Source: DASYML01 sp034665545
GTDB taxonomy: Bacteria; Acidobacteriota; Blastocatellia; Pyrinomonadales; Pyrinomonadaceae
NCBI GenBank assembly: GCA_034665545.1
Contig: JAXDFO010000301.1
Coordinates: 1-6,351, forward strand
Direction of reading: 5' to 3'
DNA: 6,351 nucleotides
Position numbers and translations under genes: made by a program. The notes below the pieces were generated by a model that was not told the origin of the DNA, searched no databases, and saw nothing but the letters and a program-made list of their open reading frames with translations. Below are positions 1-6,351 of the stretch, one piece after another. The first letter of the stretch is position 1. Each line of letters opens with the position of its first letter.

Positions 1-323
1 GCTATCTCATGCGGCTCGAATTGGAGGAGCGCGGTTACAGGGTGATAGAAGCGGAGGATGGCGAAAAGGCCGTCGCGCTGGCCCTGCGCGAGCGACCCGA
101 CATCATTCTTATGGACCTCAGCCTGCCCGTCCTTGACGGACTCGCGGCGGCGGAACGCATACGCCAGAACGAGGAACTGCGCGATGTCCCGATGGTCGCC
201 GTCACCGCGCACCAGGAGACGGACTATCGCGCGCACGCTCAACACTCAGGCTTCAACGCCTACGCCACCAAGCCCGTTGACTTCGACTGGTTGAACGATC
301 TGCTCAATAATCTACTCTCTTAA
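1..323 (+). CDS. Response-regulator receiver (REC) domain protein, 5'-truncated by the window edge
   Basis: The visible part is the C-terminal five-sixths or so of a CheY-like receiver domain. The frame is open back to base 3, so the ATG at 9 is an internal Met and the true start lies outside. Counting from that Met, the phospho-acceptor Asp is D36 (in IILMDLSLPVLDG, codon 114-116), the switch Thr is T66 (VAVTAH) and the conserved Lys is K88 (ATKPVD). The acidic pair that binds Mg2+ at the end of strand 1 would be just upstream of the window. The protein ends about 16 residues after the KP motif, so no output domain follows. It is therefore either a single-domain CheY/DivK-like regulator or the terminal receiver of a hybrid histidine kinase; the sequence cannot distinguish these. 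By family knowledge it takes a phosphoryl group from a histidine kinase or phosphotransferase in the cytoplasm. The domain call is secure; partner and output are unknown. Confidence 0.93.
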   Translation, partial: YLMRLELEERGYRVIEAEDGEKAVALALRERPDIILMDLSLPVLDGLAAAERIRQNEELRDVPMVAVTAHQETDYRAHAQHSGFNAYATKPVDFDWLNDLLNNLLS

Positions 324-340
324 CTTTCCCTTCTATGCAG

Positions 341-380
341 AAATAAAAATGCGGGCTGAAGCTTCCGCTCCAGCCCGCAT
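341..380 (-). terminator. Intrinsic terminator of the TonB-dependent receptor gene, possibly bidirectional
   Basis: A perfect 10-bp stem, ATGCGGGCTG at 349-358 and CAGCCCGCAT at 371-380, encloses a 12-nt loop. On the minus strand the stem is followed directly by TTTTATTT (348 down to 341), the classic Rho-independent layout, and the hairpin begins 26 nt after the receptor's stop codon. On the plus strand the stem is followed by CGAGTTTTGTG, a weaker T-tract, so it may also stop transcripts from the receiver-domain gene that ends at 323. The two genes are convergent and share this 83-bp gap. Confidence 0.85.
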
Positions 381-406
381 CGAGTTTTGTGCGAGAAGAG
401 TTCGGG

Positions 407-3400
407 TTAGAACTCGTAACGCAGTGCGAATTGCATAACGCGTCCGGCCTTGTTTTCATTCAAGGGCTTCTGCGTTTCTGTGAACTTGCCGAAGTCCGCG
501 CTCGGAGCCGTCTTGAAGAGGAACGGGTCTTGCGGCAGGCCGTTGTCGGAGATGTTCGCGCCGGAGAATCTTTGCGTGTTGGTGACGTTGTAGACTTCCC
601 AACGGAACGTGATGCGATGATTCTCCCAAGGCAGTTTGAAGGTCTTGTAGAGACCGGAATCGAGCGCGACGTAGCCCGGCGCGCGGAACACGTTGCGGTC
701 GCCCGGCTCGCCCGGACGCGCGTCGCGGAAACTCTGGAAGGCGAAGGTCGGATTGCTGAAAAGATTCGGCTCTCCGTTGACGTTGGCCGACGGCGAAGAA
801 ACGATGGGACGCACGCGAACCATGTTCGATTGCGCGTTCCAGTTGGTCGCCCAACGGTCGGCCTCGAAGGGCACGGAGGTCTGCGAGTCAATCGGAGCGC
901 CGGAGTTCCAACGGAAGACGCCGGTCAATTGCCAGCCGCCGAAGATGGCGTCGGCGATCTTGCCCATGCCCCCGAAGAAGTGACGGTTGCGACCGATGGG
1001 CAGACCGATGAGCCAGTTGGCGTTGATGATATGGCGCACGTCGAAATCCGAATCAGCATAGCTGAGGTCCGGGTTGAGCGGGTTGAGAATGAACGCGTAG
1101 CCGTAAGAAGTAGAGTTCTGCAACCCCGAAGCGTTATCCAGCGAGTGGCCGTAAGTATAGTTGAAGTCAAAGATCAAATCGCTCTTGAACCTCTCGCGGA
1201 CGCTGAACTGCGCCGAGTTGTAATTAGACTTGGCGATGGTCGAGAAGACGGAGAACGCAGCGTATTGCGGGTGGAAGAACAGGTTATTGAATTTCGCTAT
1301 CGGCTGGTCATCCCACTGCGCCTGCTTGAAGGTGTAGTCGGTCGAGTTGAGACCGCCGACACTCGGCTGCGCGATACGCATGTAGGCTCTCTGCGTCGCC
1401 GTCAGGACCGTCGGCACGCCGTTGACCCTGAACGTCCCGGCGAGGCCGGGCAGCATGTGCTCGAAGAAAGGGAGCGGCGCGACGGACGTTATCGGCACGG
1501 CGGCATAACGGAAGTCAACCAGCTTGTTGATGCCTTCGTACCAGGTTTGCCCGGACGCGGGGTCGCGTATGTTGTTGAGGTGCATGATGTCGCGCGTGGC
1601 GAGCAGGTTGCGCGCGAAGCGACCGACATAGCTGGCCTCTATGGAGAATCCCTTGCCGAGTTCACGACCGTAAGAGAGATTCACGCTATGGTTGTAGGGC
1701 GTGGTGAGAGTATCGTCGAGCGAACTCTCGATGCGCTGGCTCTCGTCGGAAGGAGTCGTGAGCGGGAAGGTCAGCTTGTTGGCAATGGTCACGCCGTTCG
1801 CCAGGAGCAGGGCACGAATATCCGCATTCGGTCCGGTATAGAGTGGGCCAAGACGGTCGCTGACGTTGAAGTCGTTGGCGGAGACGCCCGATTGAGAGTG
1901 GAAGCCGAGGGTCGAGTTCAAGTCGAACGAGACGGCGAGTTGGCTGCCGATGCGGTCGTAAGTCATGCGATAGCCGCCGCGAATGACGCTCTTGCCGTTG
2001 CGCCCGATGAGGCGACCGAAAAGATTATCGCCGAAGTCCGGCGACCAGGCCACGGCCACCGACGGAGCAAAGTTGTTCCAGTCCTGCTTGTAATAACCAT
2101 CCCTGCCGTTGGCCTTGCCAGCCTTGTCAACGGTAATCGGGTCGTTGAACGGGACGCCCATATTCGCGCTCGCCACGCGCTTCTCGAAGTATGCGCCGAG
2201 GCTCTGCGTGGGCTTGACCTGCACGCCGTTGACTTCATAGACGGGCGTGGAAGTGGACCAGCGCAAGCCGTATGAGATGGTCAGGTTATTGCGCAGCCGC
2301 CAGCTATCCTGAACGTAGGTCTCATATTCTTGCGTGGCGAAAGTTCTTTGCGACGGCGTTCCGGCGGGCAGCAGGTTGCCCTGCGCGTCATAGTTGATGT
2401 TCGTCTCGAATTGCGAGAAACGACCGATGACGGCGGTCAGCGCATCGCGCAGGTCCGTCGCGGAGGAATCAGCGACGTTGCTGAAGATGGGATCGCCCGC
2501 GCCGCTATCGCTGAAGAGCACCGCGTCGCCAGAGTTGTCATAGTAAGACGGGTTGGTGATGGCGCGGTCATAGGCTCCGCTAAAACTGGTCCTGGAATTC
2601 TTGATTAAACGAACGTTCGCGCCGAAGCCGAAAGTGTGCTTGCCGCGAATGTATGACACGTCGTCCACGAAGTTGTGAACGGGAGTCACGCGGGAGAGCG
2701 TGCGCCCGAAATTCGACGGCGAGAAGATGAAACGGAAGCTGATGGAGTTTGCCGAAGAATCGCCGCCGGAGGTGAAGGCCGAGCGCGTCAAGCCGTAGTT
2801 GAAGCGGTTGACGAAGTTGCTCGAAGCGGTCCAGGTATGCCCGATGGCGATGCCCTTCGGATGGTTCCAGAACAGAGGGGCTGCCGAGTCTGGGAAGGAA
2901 CGCACCTGCGTCACCTTGTCATCCTGAAACACGTACTTGGCGAACAGCGTCTGACGGTCAGTCAGGTTAAAGTCGAACTTCGTGTGATAGACATTCAAGT
3001 TTGACGGGCGGCTGGCGTTGAAGCGAAAGCCGCCGGTGTTGAGTCCGTCGCCGACGGTCGTATCGTTGGCGTGATACCTGGCGGCGGCGGCGGCCAATGT
3101 GGAGAGAGCGATAGGATTCGTGCCGGGGTCTATGCCGTTGGCGGCCAGGTAAGCCGCGCTTATCTGCGAGCGCGTCAGGCAGGTCACGCCCGCCGGTGTG
3201 CCAGCAGGGCAAGAGGGGTCGCTTGAGCCGTCAGCCGAACGATAACGCACGATGCCCTGGCCCAATGTTGGCAGAGGCACTTCCTGGACCACCGATTCGC
3301 CGGTCGCTTCGCGGAAGCCTTCGTAAGTAAAGAAGAAGAAGGCGCGGTTGCGTTTGATGGGCCCACCGATGGAGCCGCCGAAAATATTACGCAGCAGTTG

Positions 3401-4264
3401 CGGGCGTTCGACTCCGGCCTTGTTGTTGAAAAAGTCGTTGGCCGTCGTCACAGTGTTGCGGTGATACTCGTAGAGCGAGCCGTGAAAATTATTGGTCCCG
3501 GATTTAGTGATGAGCGAGACCTGCGCGCCCGAAGAGCGGCCCTGGTCCGCGTTCGGGTTGGTCGTCGTGACGCGGAATTCCTGCAAAGAATCTGGCGTCG
3601 AGCGCAGGACGCTGGCGAAGGCTTCGTTGACGCCGCTCACCTGCTGGCTCTGAATATCCAGGCCGGACTGTTGTTCGTTGACATCCACGCCGTCGAGCGT
3701 GATGTTTGACTGGTCGGCGCGCGCGCCGTTGACATAACCATCGCGCGTCACGCCCGGTTGGAGCGAGAGCAGGCCGACGACGTTGCGACCGTTGAGCGGA
3801 AGCTCTTCGATGCGCTTGGCCTCGAAGGCGACGCCGATGGTCGCGTCGGAGGTATTGATGGGAGCGTCCGTGGCGGCGGTGACGTTGACGGTCTCAGTGA
3901 CCGCGCCGACCTCCAGCTTCACGTCCACGTCAACGGGCGTATCCACCAGCGCCTTGACATCCGCGACGGCGGTCTTCTTAAAGCCGGTGGCTTCGGCTTC
4001 GACCCGATAGGGGCCGGGCGGGACGGAGTTGAAAGAATAAGCGCCGTTCTCGCTGGTGGTTTGGGTGCGAGAGAAATTCTTTTCGGCGTTGGTGAGCGTC
4101 ACGGTCGCGCCCGCGACGCCCGCTCCTTGCGTGTCCATCACGGTCCCGCGCACGGTGGACGTGCCGGTTTGCGCGAAGGCCGCAGCAGAGCAGAAGAACA
4201 GGGAAAGAAGAAGCCCACAGAGCCAGCGCGCCGTGCGACTTCTGAGCAAGTGTAATCTTTTCAT
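407..4264 (-). CDS. Oar-like TonB-dependent outer-membrane receptor with carboxypeptidase-regulatory-like domain
   Basis: This 1285-residue protein starts at the ATG at 4264-4262. GGAGGG (4274-4269) lies 4 nt upstream; the longer frame from a TTG at 4276 would begin inside that ribosome binding site. Residues 1-31 form a signal peptide (basic MKRLHLLRSR, hydrophobic core, cleavage at AFA/QT). Residues about 36-118 are a carboxypeptidase-regulatory-like beta-sandwich (VRGTVMDTQGAGVAGATVTL, then GAYSFNSVPPGPYRVE). ETVNVTA at 124-130 resembles a TonB-box-like linker. Residues about 150-258 are the plug, with ELPLNGRNV (154-162), ITLDGVDVNEQ and ITKSGTNNFHGSLYE at its end. The remainder is a barrel rich in aromatic and Asn/Ser/Thr residues, ending in ALRYEF with a terminal Phe, as expected for BamA-dependent barrels. 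By family it is a TonB/ExbB/ExbD-energised importer, but the substrate cannot be read from the sequence. No SusD-like partner is adjacent. It appears monocistronic, with its own terminator. Confidence 0.95.
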   Translation of the reverse strand: MKRLHLLRSRTARWLCGLLLSLFFCSAAAFAQTGTSTVRGTVMDTQGAGVAGATVTLTNAEKNFSRTQTTSENGAYSFNSVPPGPYRVEAEATGFKKTAVADVKALVDTPVDVDVKLEVGAVTETVNVTAATDAPINTSDATIGVAFEAKRIEELPLNGRNVVGLLSLQPGVTRDGYVNGARADQSNITLDGVDVNEQQSGLDIQSQQVSGVNEAFASVLRSTPDSLQEFRVTTTNPNADQGRSSGAQVSLITKSGTNNFHGSLYEYHRNTVTTANDFFNNKAGVERPQLLRNIFGGSIGGPIKRNRAFFFFTYEGFREATGESVVQEVPLPTLGQGIVRYRSADGSSDPSCPAGTPAGVTCLTRSQISAAYLAANGIDPGTNPIALSTLAAAAARYHANDTTVGDGLNTGGFRFNASRPSNLNVYHTKFDFNLTDRQTLFAKYVFQDDKVTQVRSFPDSAAPLFWNHPKGIAIGHTWTASSNFVNRFNYGLTRSAFTSGGDSSANSISFRFIFSPSNFGRTLSRVTPVHNFVDDVSYIRGKHTFGFGANVRLIKNSRTSFSGAYDRAITNPSYYDNSGDAVLFSDSGAGDPIFSNVADSSATDLRDALTAVIGRFSQFETNINYDAQGNLLPAGTPSQRTFATQEYETYVQDSWRLRNNLTISYGLRWSTSTPVYEVNGVQVKPTQSLGAYFEKRVASANMGVPFNDPITVDKAGKANGRDGYYKQDWNNFAPSVAVAWSPDFGDNLFGRLIGRNGKSVIRGGYRMTYDRIGSQLAVSFDLNSTLGFHSQSGVSANDFNVSDRLGPLYTGPNADIRALLLANGVTIANKLTFPLTTPSDESQRIESSLDDTLTTPYNHSVNLSYGRELGKGFSIEASYVGRFARNLLATRDIMHLNNIRDPASGQTWYEGINKLVDFRYAAVPITSVAPLPFFEHMLPGLAGTFRVNGVPTVLTATQRAYMRIAQPSVGGLNSTDYTFKQAQWDDQPIAKFNNLFFHPQYAAFSVFSTIAKSNYNSAQFSVRERFKSDLIFDFNYTYGHSLDNASGLQNSTSYGYAFILNPLNPDLSYADSDFDVRHIINANWLIGLPIGRNRHFFGGMGKIADAIFGGWQLTGVFRWNSGAPIDSQTSVPFEADRWATNWNAQSNMVRVRPIVSSPSANVNGEPNLFSNPTFAFQSFRDARPGEPGDRNVFRAPGYVALDSGLYKTFKLPWENHRITFRWEVYNVTNTQRFSGANISDNGLPQDPFLFKTAPSADFGKFTETQKPLNENKAGRVMQFALRYEF

Positions 4265-4268
4265 CAGA

Positions 4269-4274
4269 CCCTCC
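4269..4274 (-). promoter_or_regulatory. Ribosome binding site of the TonB-dependent receptor, decides its start
   Basis: On the minus strand GGAGGG is followed by TCTG and then ATG AAA AGA. This spacing identifies the ATG at 4264-4262 as the start and excludes the in-frame TTG at 4276-4274, which overlaps the site. Translation from the ATG also gives a standard signal peptide beginning MKRLHLL. Confidence 0.85.
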
Positions 4275-4394
4275 AAGATTAATTGAGCGTGCTGTGCTGA
4301 AGAGCCGGAAGAGCAATTTTGGACGGCCCTTCAAAAAATCATTCGGAAGATTGTGCGGTTGTCGGGTGTGCCTTTCATCCCGCCTGACCGGAGT

Positions 4395-4407
4395 CAACGC
4401 AGCGTTG
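4395..4407. repeat. Short palindrome CAACGC-A-GCGTTG with a repeated half-site
   Basis: CAACGC (4395-4400) and GCGTTG (4402-4407) are perfect 6-bp inverted arms around one base. The AGCGTTG half recurs at 4422-4428, exactly 21 bp after its first copy at 4401-4407, which is two helical turns. The cluster is about 130-165 bp upstream of the receptor start. This arrangement is compatible with a transcription-factor operator, but short arms of this kind occur by chance and no known consensus was recognised. Confidence 0.3.
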
Positions 4408-4856
4408 AAAAACCCTTTGGTAGCGTTGCGCTCAATAACAAATGAACAGGAAAACAAAAACGGAGGCCGGAAAGCTCTCTTCTTAAATTGAATGTTCGCC
4501 TGAGCGGTGAAGCTTATAAGTTGCGCTCTTGTGGCAAACCGAAGTCAGACAGTCTTCCGTCATAACTCTTTATCATGCAGTTCGCGTTCCATCCTCCGCC
4601 CGCCCTGCTTAAGACAATTGATGTCAGCATGTTAGATGGACTAAAGGAGACCCGCGCGCTCTTTCACTTATCCGAAACTTCAAGTCGGGCCTTCAAAATT
4701 TTGGATAAGGAGGAGCGGGGCCTTATGAGGATGCCTAAAGCCTATGGCGCATGTCAATAAAAAGATTTCAAGCGACGCATCTTTTTATAGCCCCTTGCTG
4801 TTATAGTTGGCCCGGTTCTCAAAACTTAACCGCGCCGGTTGGGCCGGAAAATTTTC

Positions 4857-4863
4857 AAGGGGG
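4857..4863 (+). promoter_or_regulatory. Ribosome binding site of the pyrophosphatase, decides its start
   Basis: AAGGGGG at 4857-4863 precedes the ATG at 4868 by 4 nt (7 nt from the AAGG core). The frame stays open upstream to an ATG at 4751, but that codon has no Shine-Dalgarno sequence, and the added 39 residues do not resemble the family N-terminus. The ATG at 4868 is therefore preferred. Confidence 0.75.
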
Positions 4864-4867
4864 AACG

Positions 4868-5488
4868 ATGGCCGCCAAACTTAAAAGGACCAATTCTATC
4901 TCTCGCCTGAGCGCATTTGACGAGGCAGACTCAGGCGAGTTGAACGTTATCATAGAGACGCCGAAGGGAAGCAGAAACAAGTTCAACTACGACGCGGAGC
5001 TTAACCTCTTCAAGCTCGGAGGAGTGCTGCCGAGCGGGGCCGTCTTCCCTTTCGATTTCGGCTTCGTGCCGTCAACCACAGGCGGCGACGGAGACCCTCT
5101 GGACGTGCTCGTGCTGATGGACGAACCGGCCTTCGCAGGCTGCCTCGTGCCCTCCCGATTGATCGGCGTCATAGAGGCTTTGCAAACGGAGCGTGACGGC
5201 GAGACCACTCGCAACGACAGGCTCATCGCCATCGCCGCCAAGTCGCACACACACGCGCATGTGCGTTCCATTGATGACCTCAACGAAAATCTGGTTGATG
5301 AGATAGAGCATTTCTTCGTCTCCTACAACATCATCAAGGGCAAACAGTTTGAGCCGCTCGGACGCTTCGGCATCGCGGAGGCGCGTAAATTGGTCCGGCA
5401 AGGCGCGGAGAGTTTTCGTCGCGGTCAGAAGAAGAAGAGCACGCGCGCCACGAAGAAAGCAACGAAAACAAAAAAGCGACGCGCGTGA
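4868..5488 (+). CDS. ppa: Divergent family I (soluble) inorganic pyrophosphatase with lysine-rich tail
   Basis: The 206-residue product has the family I pyrophosphatase signature at residues 74-79 (DGDPLD), within GDGDPLDVLVLMDEP, preceded by FPFDFGFVP (60-68). The family hydrolyses pyrophosphate to two phosphates in the cytoplasm with Mg2+, pulling biosynthetic reactions forward. Aligning by eye to the remembered E. coli enzyme: E20 matches E30, K29 matches K38, the metal ligands D65/D67/D70 match D74/D76/D79, K104 matches R118 and Y141 matches Y153. However E31 appears as N40, R43 as a Gly near 51-52, Y55 as F64, D102 as N116 and K142 as N154. The fold call is strong; normal activity is less certain. 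Residues about 184-206 form a tail rich in Lys/Arg and Thr (KKKSTRATKKATKTKKRRA) beyond the usual bacterial core of about 175 residues. The exported-protein gene follows 122 bp downstream on the same strand. Confidence 0.88.
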   Translation: MAAKLKRTNSISRLSAFDEADSGELNVIIETPKGSRNKFNYDAELNLFKLGGVLPSGAVFPFDFGFVPSTTGGDGDPLDVLVLMDEPAFAGCLVPSRLIGVIEALQTERDGETTRNDRLIAIAAKSHTHAHVRSIDDLNENLVDEIEHFFVSYNIIKGKQFEPLGRFGIAEARKLVRQGAESFRRGQKKKSTRATKKATKTKKRRA

Positions 5489-5547
5489 TGAGGCAGAAAG
5501 CGCGCGGGTATTTTACTGGAACTATGCCCGCTCGGATGCGTGGAAGT

Positions 5548-5574
5548 TGAAGGGACTAGCGAGAGACCCCTTCA
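5548..5574 (+). other. Small hairpin in the spacer before the exported-protein gene
   Basis: TGAAGGG (5548-5554) and CCCTTCA (5568-5574) form a perfect 7-bp stem with a 13-nt loop. No T-run follows, so it is not an intrinsic terminator. It sits about 22 bp upstream of the GAGGAGG ribosome binding site and could be an mRNA 5'-end structure or an mRNA processing or stabilising element between the two genes. A chance origin is also possible. Confidence 0.3.
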
Positions 5575-5596
5575 CGCACTTTCACCATCTGCCATT

Positions 5597-5603
5597 GAGG
5601 AGG
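5597..5603 (+). promoter_or_regulatory. Strong ribosome binding site for the GTG-start exported protein
   Basis: GAGGAGG is 7 nt before the GTG at 5611. An in-frame TAA at 5605-5607 lies just upstream, so the GTG is the earliest possible start. The next in-frame ATG is at residue 53 and would remove the signal peptide. Together these make GTG the confident start. Confidence 0.88.
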
Positions 5604-5610
5604 ATAACCC

Positions 5611-6291
5611 GTGCTTAAATTCAGGAACTACATCATCGCTTCGATAACGCTGCTCGTTTTATGGACCATTCAACCGGGCGCGAACATCGCGCTCGCGCAG
5701 AAGCCAGCCGCCCCCACGCTCGCGTCAGCGCGCACGGTCTTGCCATCTAGCGCGGCCATCGAAGAGATGAATTACGATATTCAGATTTACCTGATGGTCG
5801 GCTCGAACGAATCGAGCGACAGGACCGCCTTGCCGCAAAATCTTGAATTGTTCGTCAAACAACTGCGCGCGTCCCTGCCCTTCAACAGCTATCGCGTCGC
5901 GGCGACGTTTCTCAATCGCGTCAAGAATGGCGGCAGCCTGCAAGTCAACGGCGTCGCGGGCACGCTCTTCCCTTCATCGCCCGTGCCGAGCAGTCCTACT
6001 TTTTACGAGTTCGCACTCAACGACATCAGCGCGGATGCGAGCGTAGCCGGACAACAACAGCTTGTGCAAATCAACAAGTTCAAATTCACGATGCGCGTCC
6101 CGCTCGCCACTTCATCCGTCCCCGGCCCAAACAATACAAGCGTGCCCGTCATCAACTATGAACCGACCGGCATCAACACCAGAGTCAGCATCAGCGAAGG
6201 CATCCCGACGCTCGTCGGCACGATGACCACCGGACGCTCCGACGAATCCTATATCCTCGTCGTCACGGTCAGGCCCAACACGACACACTAA
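5611..6291 (+). CDS. Exported protein of unknown function with signal peptide
   Basis: I do not recognise the family of this 226-residue protein. Translation starts at GTG with an excellent GAGGAGG site. Residues 1-29 are a Sec-type signal peptide: basic MLKFRNY, hydrophobic core IIASITLLVLW and an ALA/Q cleavage site at 29/30. There is no lipobox cysteine, and no cysteine anywhere, so the mature protein should be soluble in the periplasm or secreted. A low-complexity Ala/Pro/Ser linker (31-50) leads to a probable beta strand (YDIQIYLMVGS, 55-65), a probable helix (about 76-89) and a PFNSYRV motif (90-96). A beta-rich remainder follows, ending in a hydrophobic strand (SYILVVTVRP). One Ser/Pro-rich loop (SSPVPSSP) and an Asn/Pro-rich loop (PGPNNTSVP) suggest surface loops. 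It lies 122 bp after the pyrophosphatase and may share its transcript, but nothing ties the two functionally. It is clearly a real gene; the function is open. Confidence 0.88.
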   Translation: MLKFRNYIIASITLLVLWTIQPGANIALAQKPAAPTLASARTVLPSSAAIEEMNYDIQIYLMVGSNESSDRTALPQNLELFVKQLRASLPFNSYRVAATFLNRVKNGGSLQVNGVAGTLFPSSPVPSSPTFYEFALNDISADASVAGQQQLVQINKFKFTMRVPLATSSVPGPNNTSVPVINYEPTGINTRVSISEGIPTLVGTMTTGRSDESYILVVTVRPNTTH

Positions 6292-6351
6292 AGAGCAGGG
6301 ATCAGAAGTCCGTAGACAGAAGCCGGAACGAAGAGCTACTCGAAAGCTTTT
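6292..6351. other. Trailing sequence, no feature seen
   Basis: The last 60 bases follow the TAA of the exported-protein gene. I see no start codon with a ribosome binding site, no hairpin with a T-run and no repeat. Any terminator or following gene would lie beyond the window. Confidence 0.6.

Larger units (their letters stand above)
4265..4867. other. Divergent intergenic region, about 600 bp, no convincing gene
   Basis: This gap separates the minus-strand receptor from the plus-strand pyrophosphatase, so it should carry both promoters. It is visibly more AT-rich than the coding DNA. I found no -35/-10 pair with good spacing on either strand; TTGACT on the minus strand (4397-4392) has no good -10 element 17 nt on. 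Open frames at 4294-4491 and 4575-4760 lack a ribosome binding site at their first ATG and resemble no protein I recognise. I checked by eye for a fluoride (crcB) riboswitch, which sometimes precedes pyrophosphatase genes, and saw no matching GGCGATG-type core. A small palindrome at 4395-4407 and a strong Shine-Dalgarno sequence at 4707-4715 are the only local structures I can point to. Confidence 0.7.

Noticed and set aside
389..2275. A 628-residue open frame on the plus strand, antisense to the receptor gene
   Set aside because: Its translation is a monotonous Arg/Val/Glu/Ala-rich sequence with no domain, signal or ribosome binding site. The minus-strand frame encodes a clear TonB-dependent receptor. 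Long antisense frames are common opposite GC-rich genes.
3079..3095. GGC-type triplet run within the receptor gene
   Set aside because: It encodes a run of five alanines (residues 391-395) in a loop and is too short to argue for a phase-variable tract.
4265..4276. Receptor start at the TTG at 4276, giving four extra residues (MEGL)
   Set aside because: The TTG overlaps the GGAGGG ribosome binding site of the downstream ATG, and MKRLHLL is a typical signal-peptide start.
4294..4491. 65-codon plus-strand ORF in the divergent region
   Set aside because: No ribosome binding site at its ATG, no recognisable protein features, and it overlaps the expected promoter region of the receptor.
4425..4528. 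Direct repeat GTTGCGCTC at 4425-4433 and 4520-4528
   Set aside because: A 9-bp match 95 bp apart with no related flanks is compatible with chance.
4575..4760. 61-codon plus-strand ORF upstream of the pyrophosphatase
   Set aside because: Its first ATG has no Shine-Dalgarno sequence, its codon use lacks the GC-rich third positions of neighbouring genes, and it resembles nothing I know; only its last 11 codons follow a good ribosome site.
4751..4867. N-terminal 39-residue extension of the pyrophosphatase from the ATG at 4751
   Set aside because: There is no ribosome binding site before 4751, the extension resembles no pyrophosphatase sequence, and the ATG at 4868 has AAGGGGG at proper spacing.
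5481..5515. GCGCG/CGCGC inverted repeat followed by TATTTTA at the end of the pyrophosphatase gene, as a terminator
   Set aside because: The stem is only 5 bp with a 15-nt loop, and the T-tract is short, interrupted by A and separated from the stem, so it is not a convincing intrinsic terminator.

Overview
The window looks like chromosomal DNA of a moderately GC-rich Gram-negative bacterium, most likely an Acidobacteriota member (Blastocatellia-like). This rests mainly on the large outer-membrane TonB-dependent receptor with an N-terminal carboxypeptidase-regulatory-like (CNA-B-like) domain, a protein type greatly expanded in that phylum. The lineage is an inference, because no rRNA or other phylogenetic marker is present.

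Layout from left to right: (1) the 3' end of a plus-strand gene ending in a response-regulator receiver (REC) domain, stopping at 323; (2) an 83-bp convergent gap with a GC-rich hairpin at 349-380 that reads best as the intrinsic terminator of the minus-strand gene; (3) a complete minus-strand gene (407-4264) for a 1285-residue Oar-like TonB-dependent receptor with signal peptide, regulatory-like domain, plug and barrel; (4) a roughly 600-bp non-coding divergent region (4265-4867) that should hold the promoters of both flanking genes, and also contains a small palindrome and a strong Shine-Dalgarno sequence in front of a very short ORF; (5) a plus-strand gene (4868-5488) for a divergent family I inorganic pyrophosphatase with a lysine-rich C-terminal tail; (6) a 122-bp spacer and a plus-strand GTG-start gene (5611-6291) for a small exported protein of unknown function; (7) 60 bp of trailing sequence with no gene visible.

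The genes do not form an obvious pathway. The receptor is a stand-alone transcription unit with no SusD-like or TonB/ExbBD partner in view. The pyrophosphatase and the exported protein lie in the same direction and could be co-transcribed, but the spacer and strong separate ribosome binding site do not prove it. I see no RNA gene, mobile element, CRISPR array or integration site, and no convincing novel multi-gene system. The most noteworthy points are the apparent substitutions at several classical active-site positions of the pyrophosphatase, its basic tail, and the uncharacterised exported protein.
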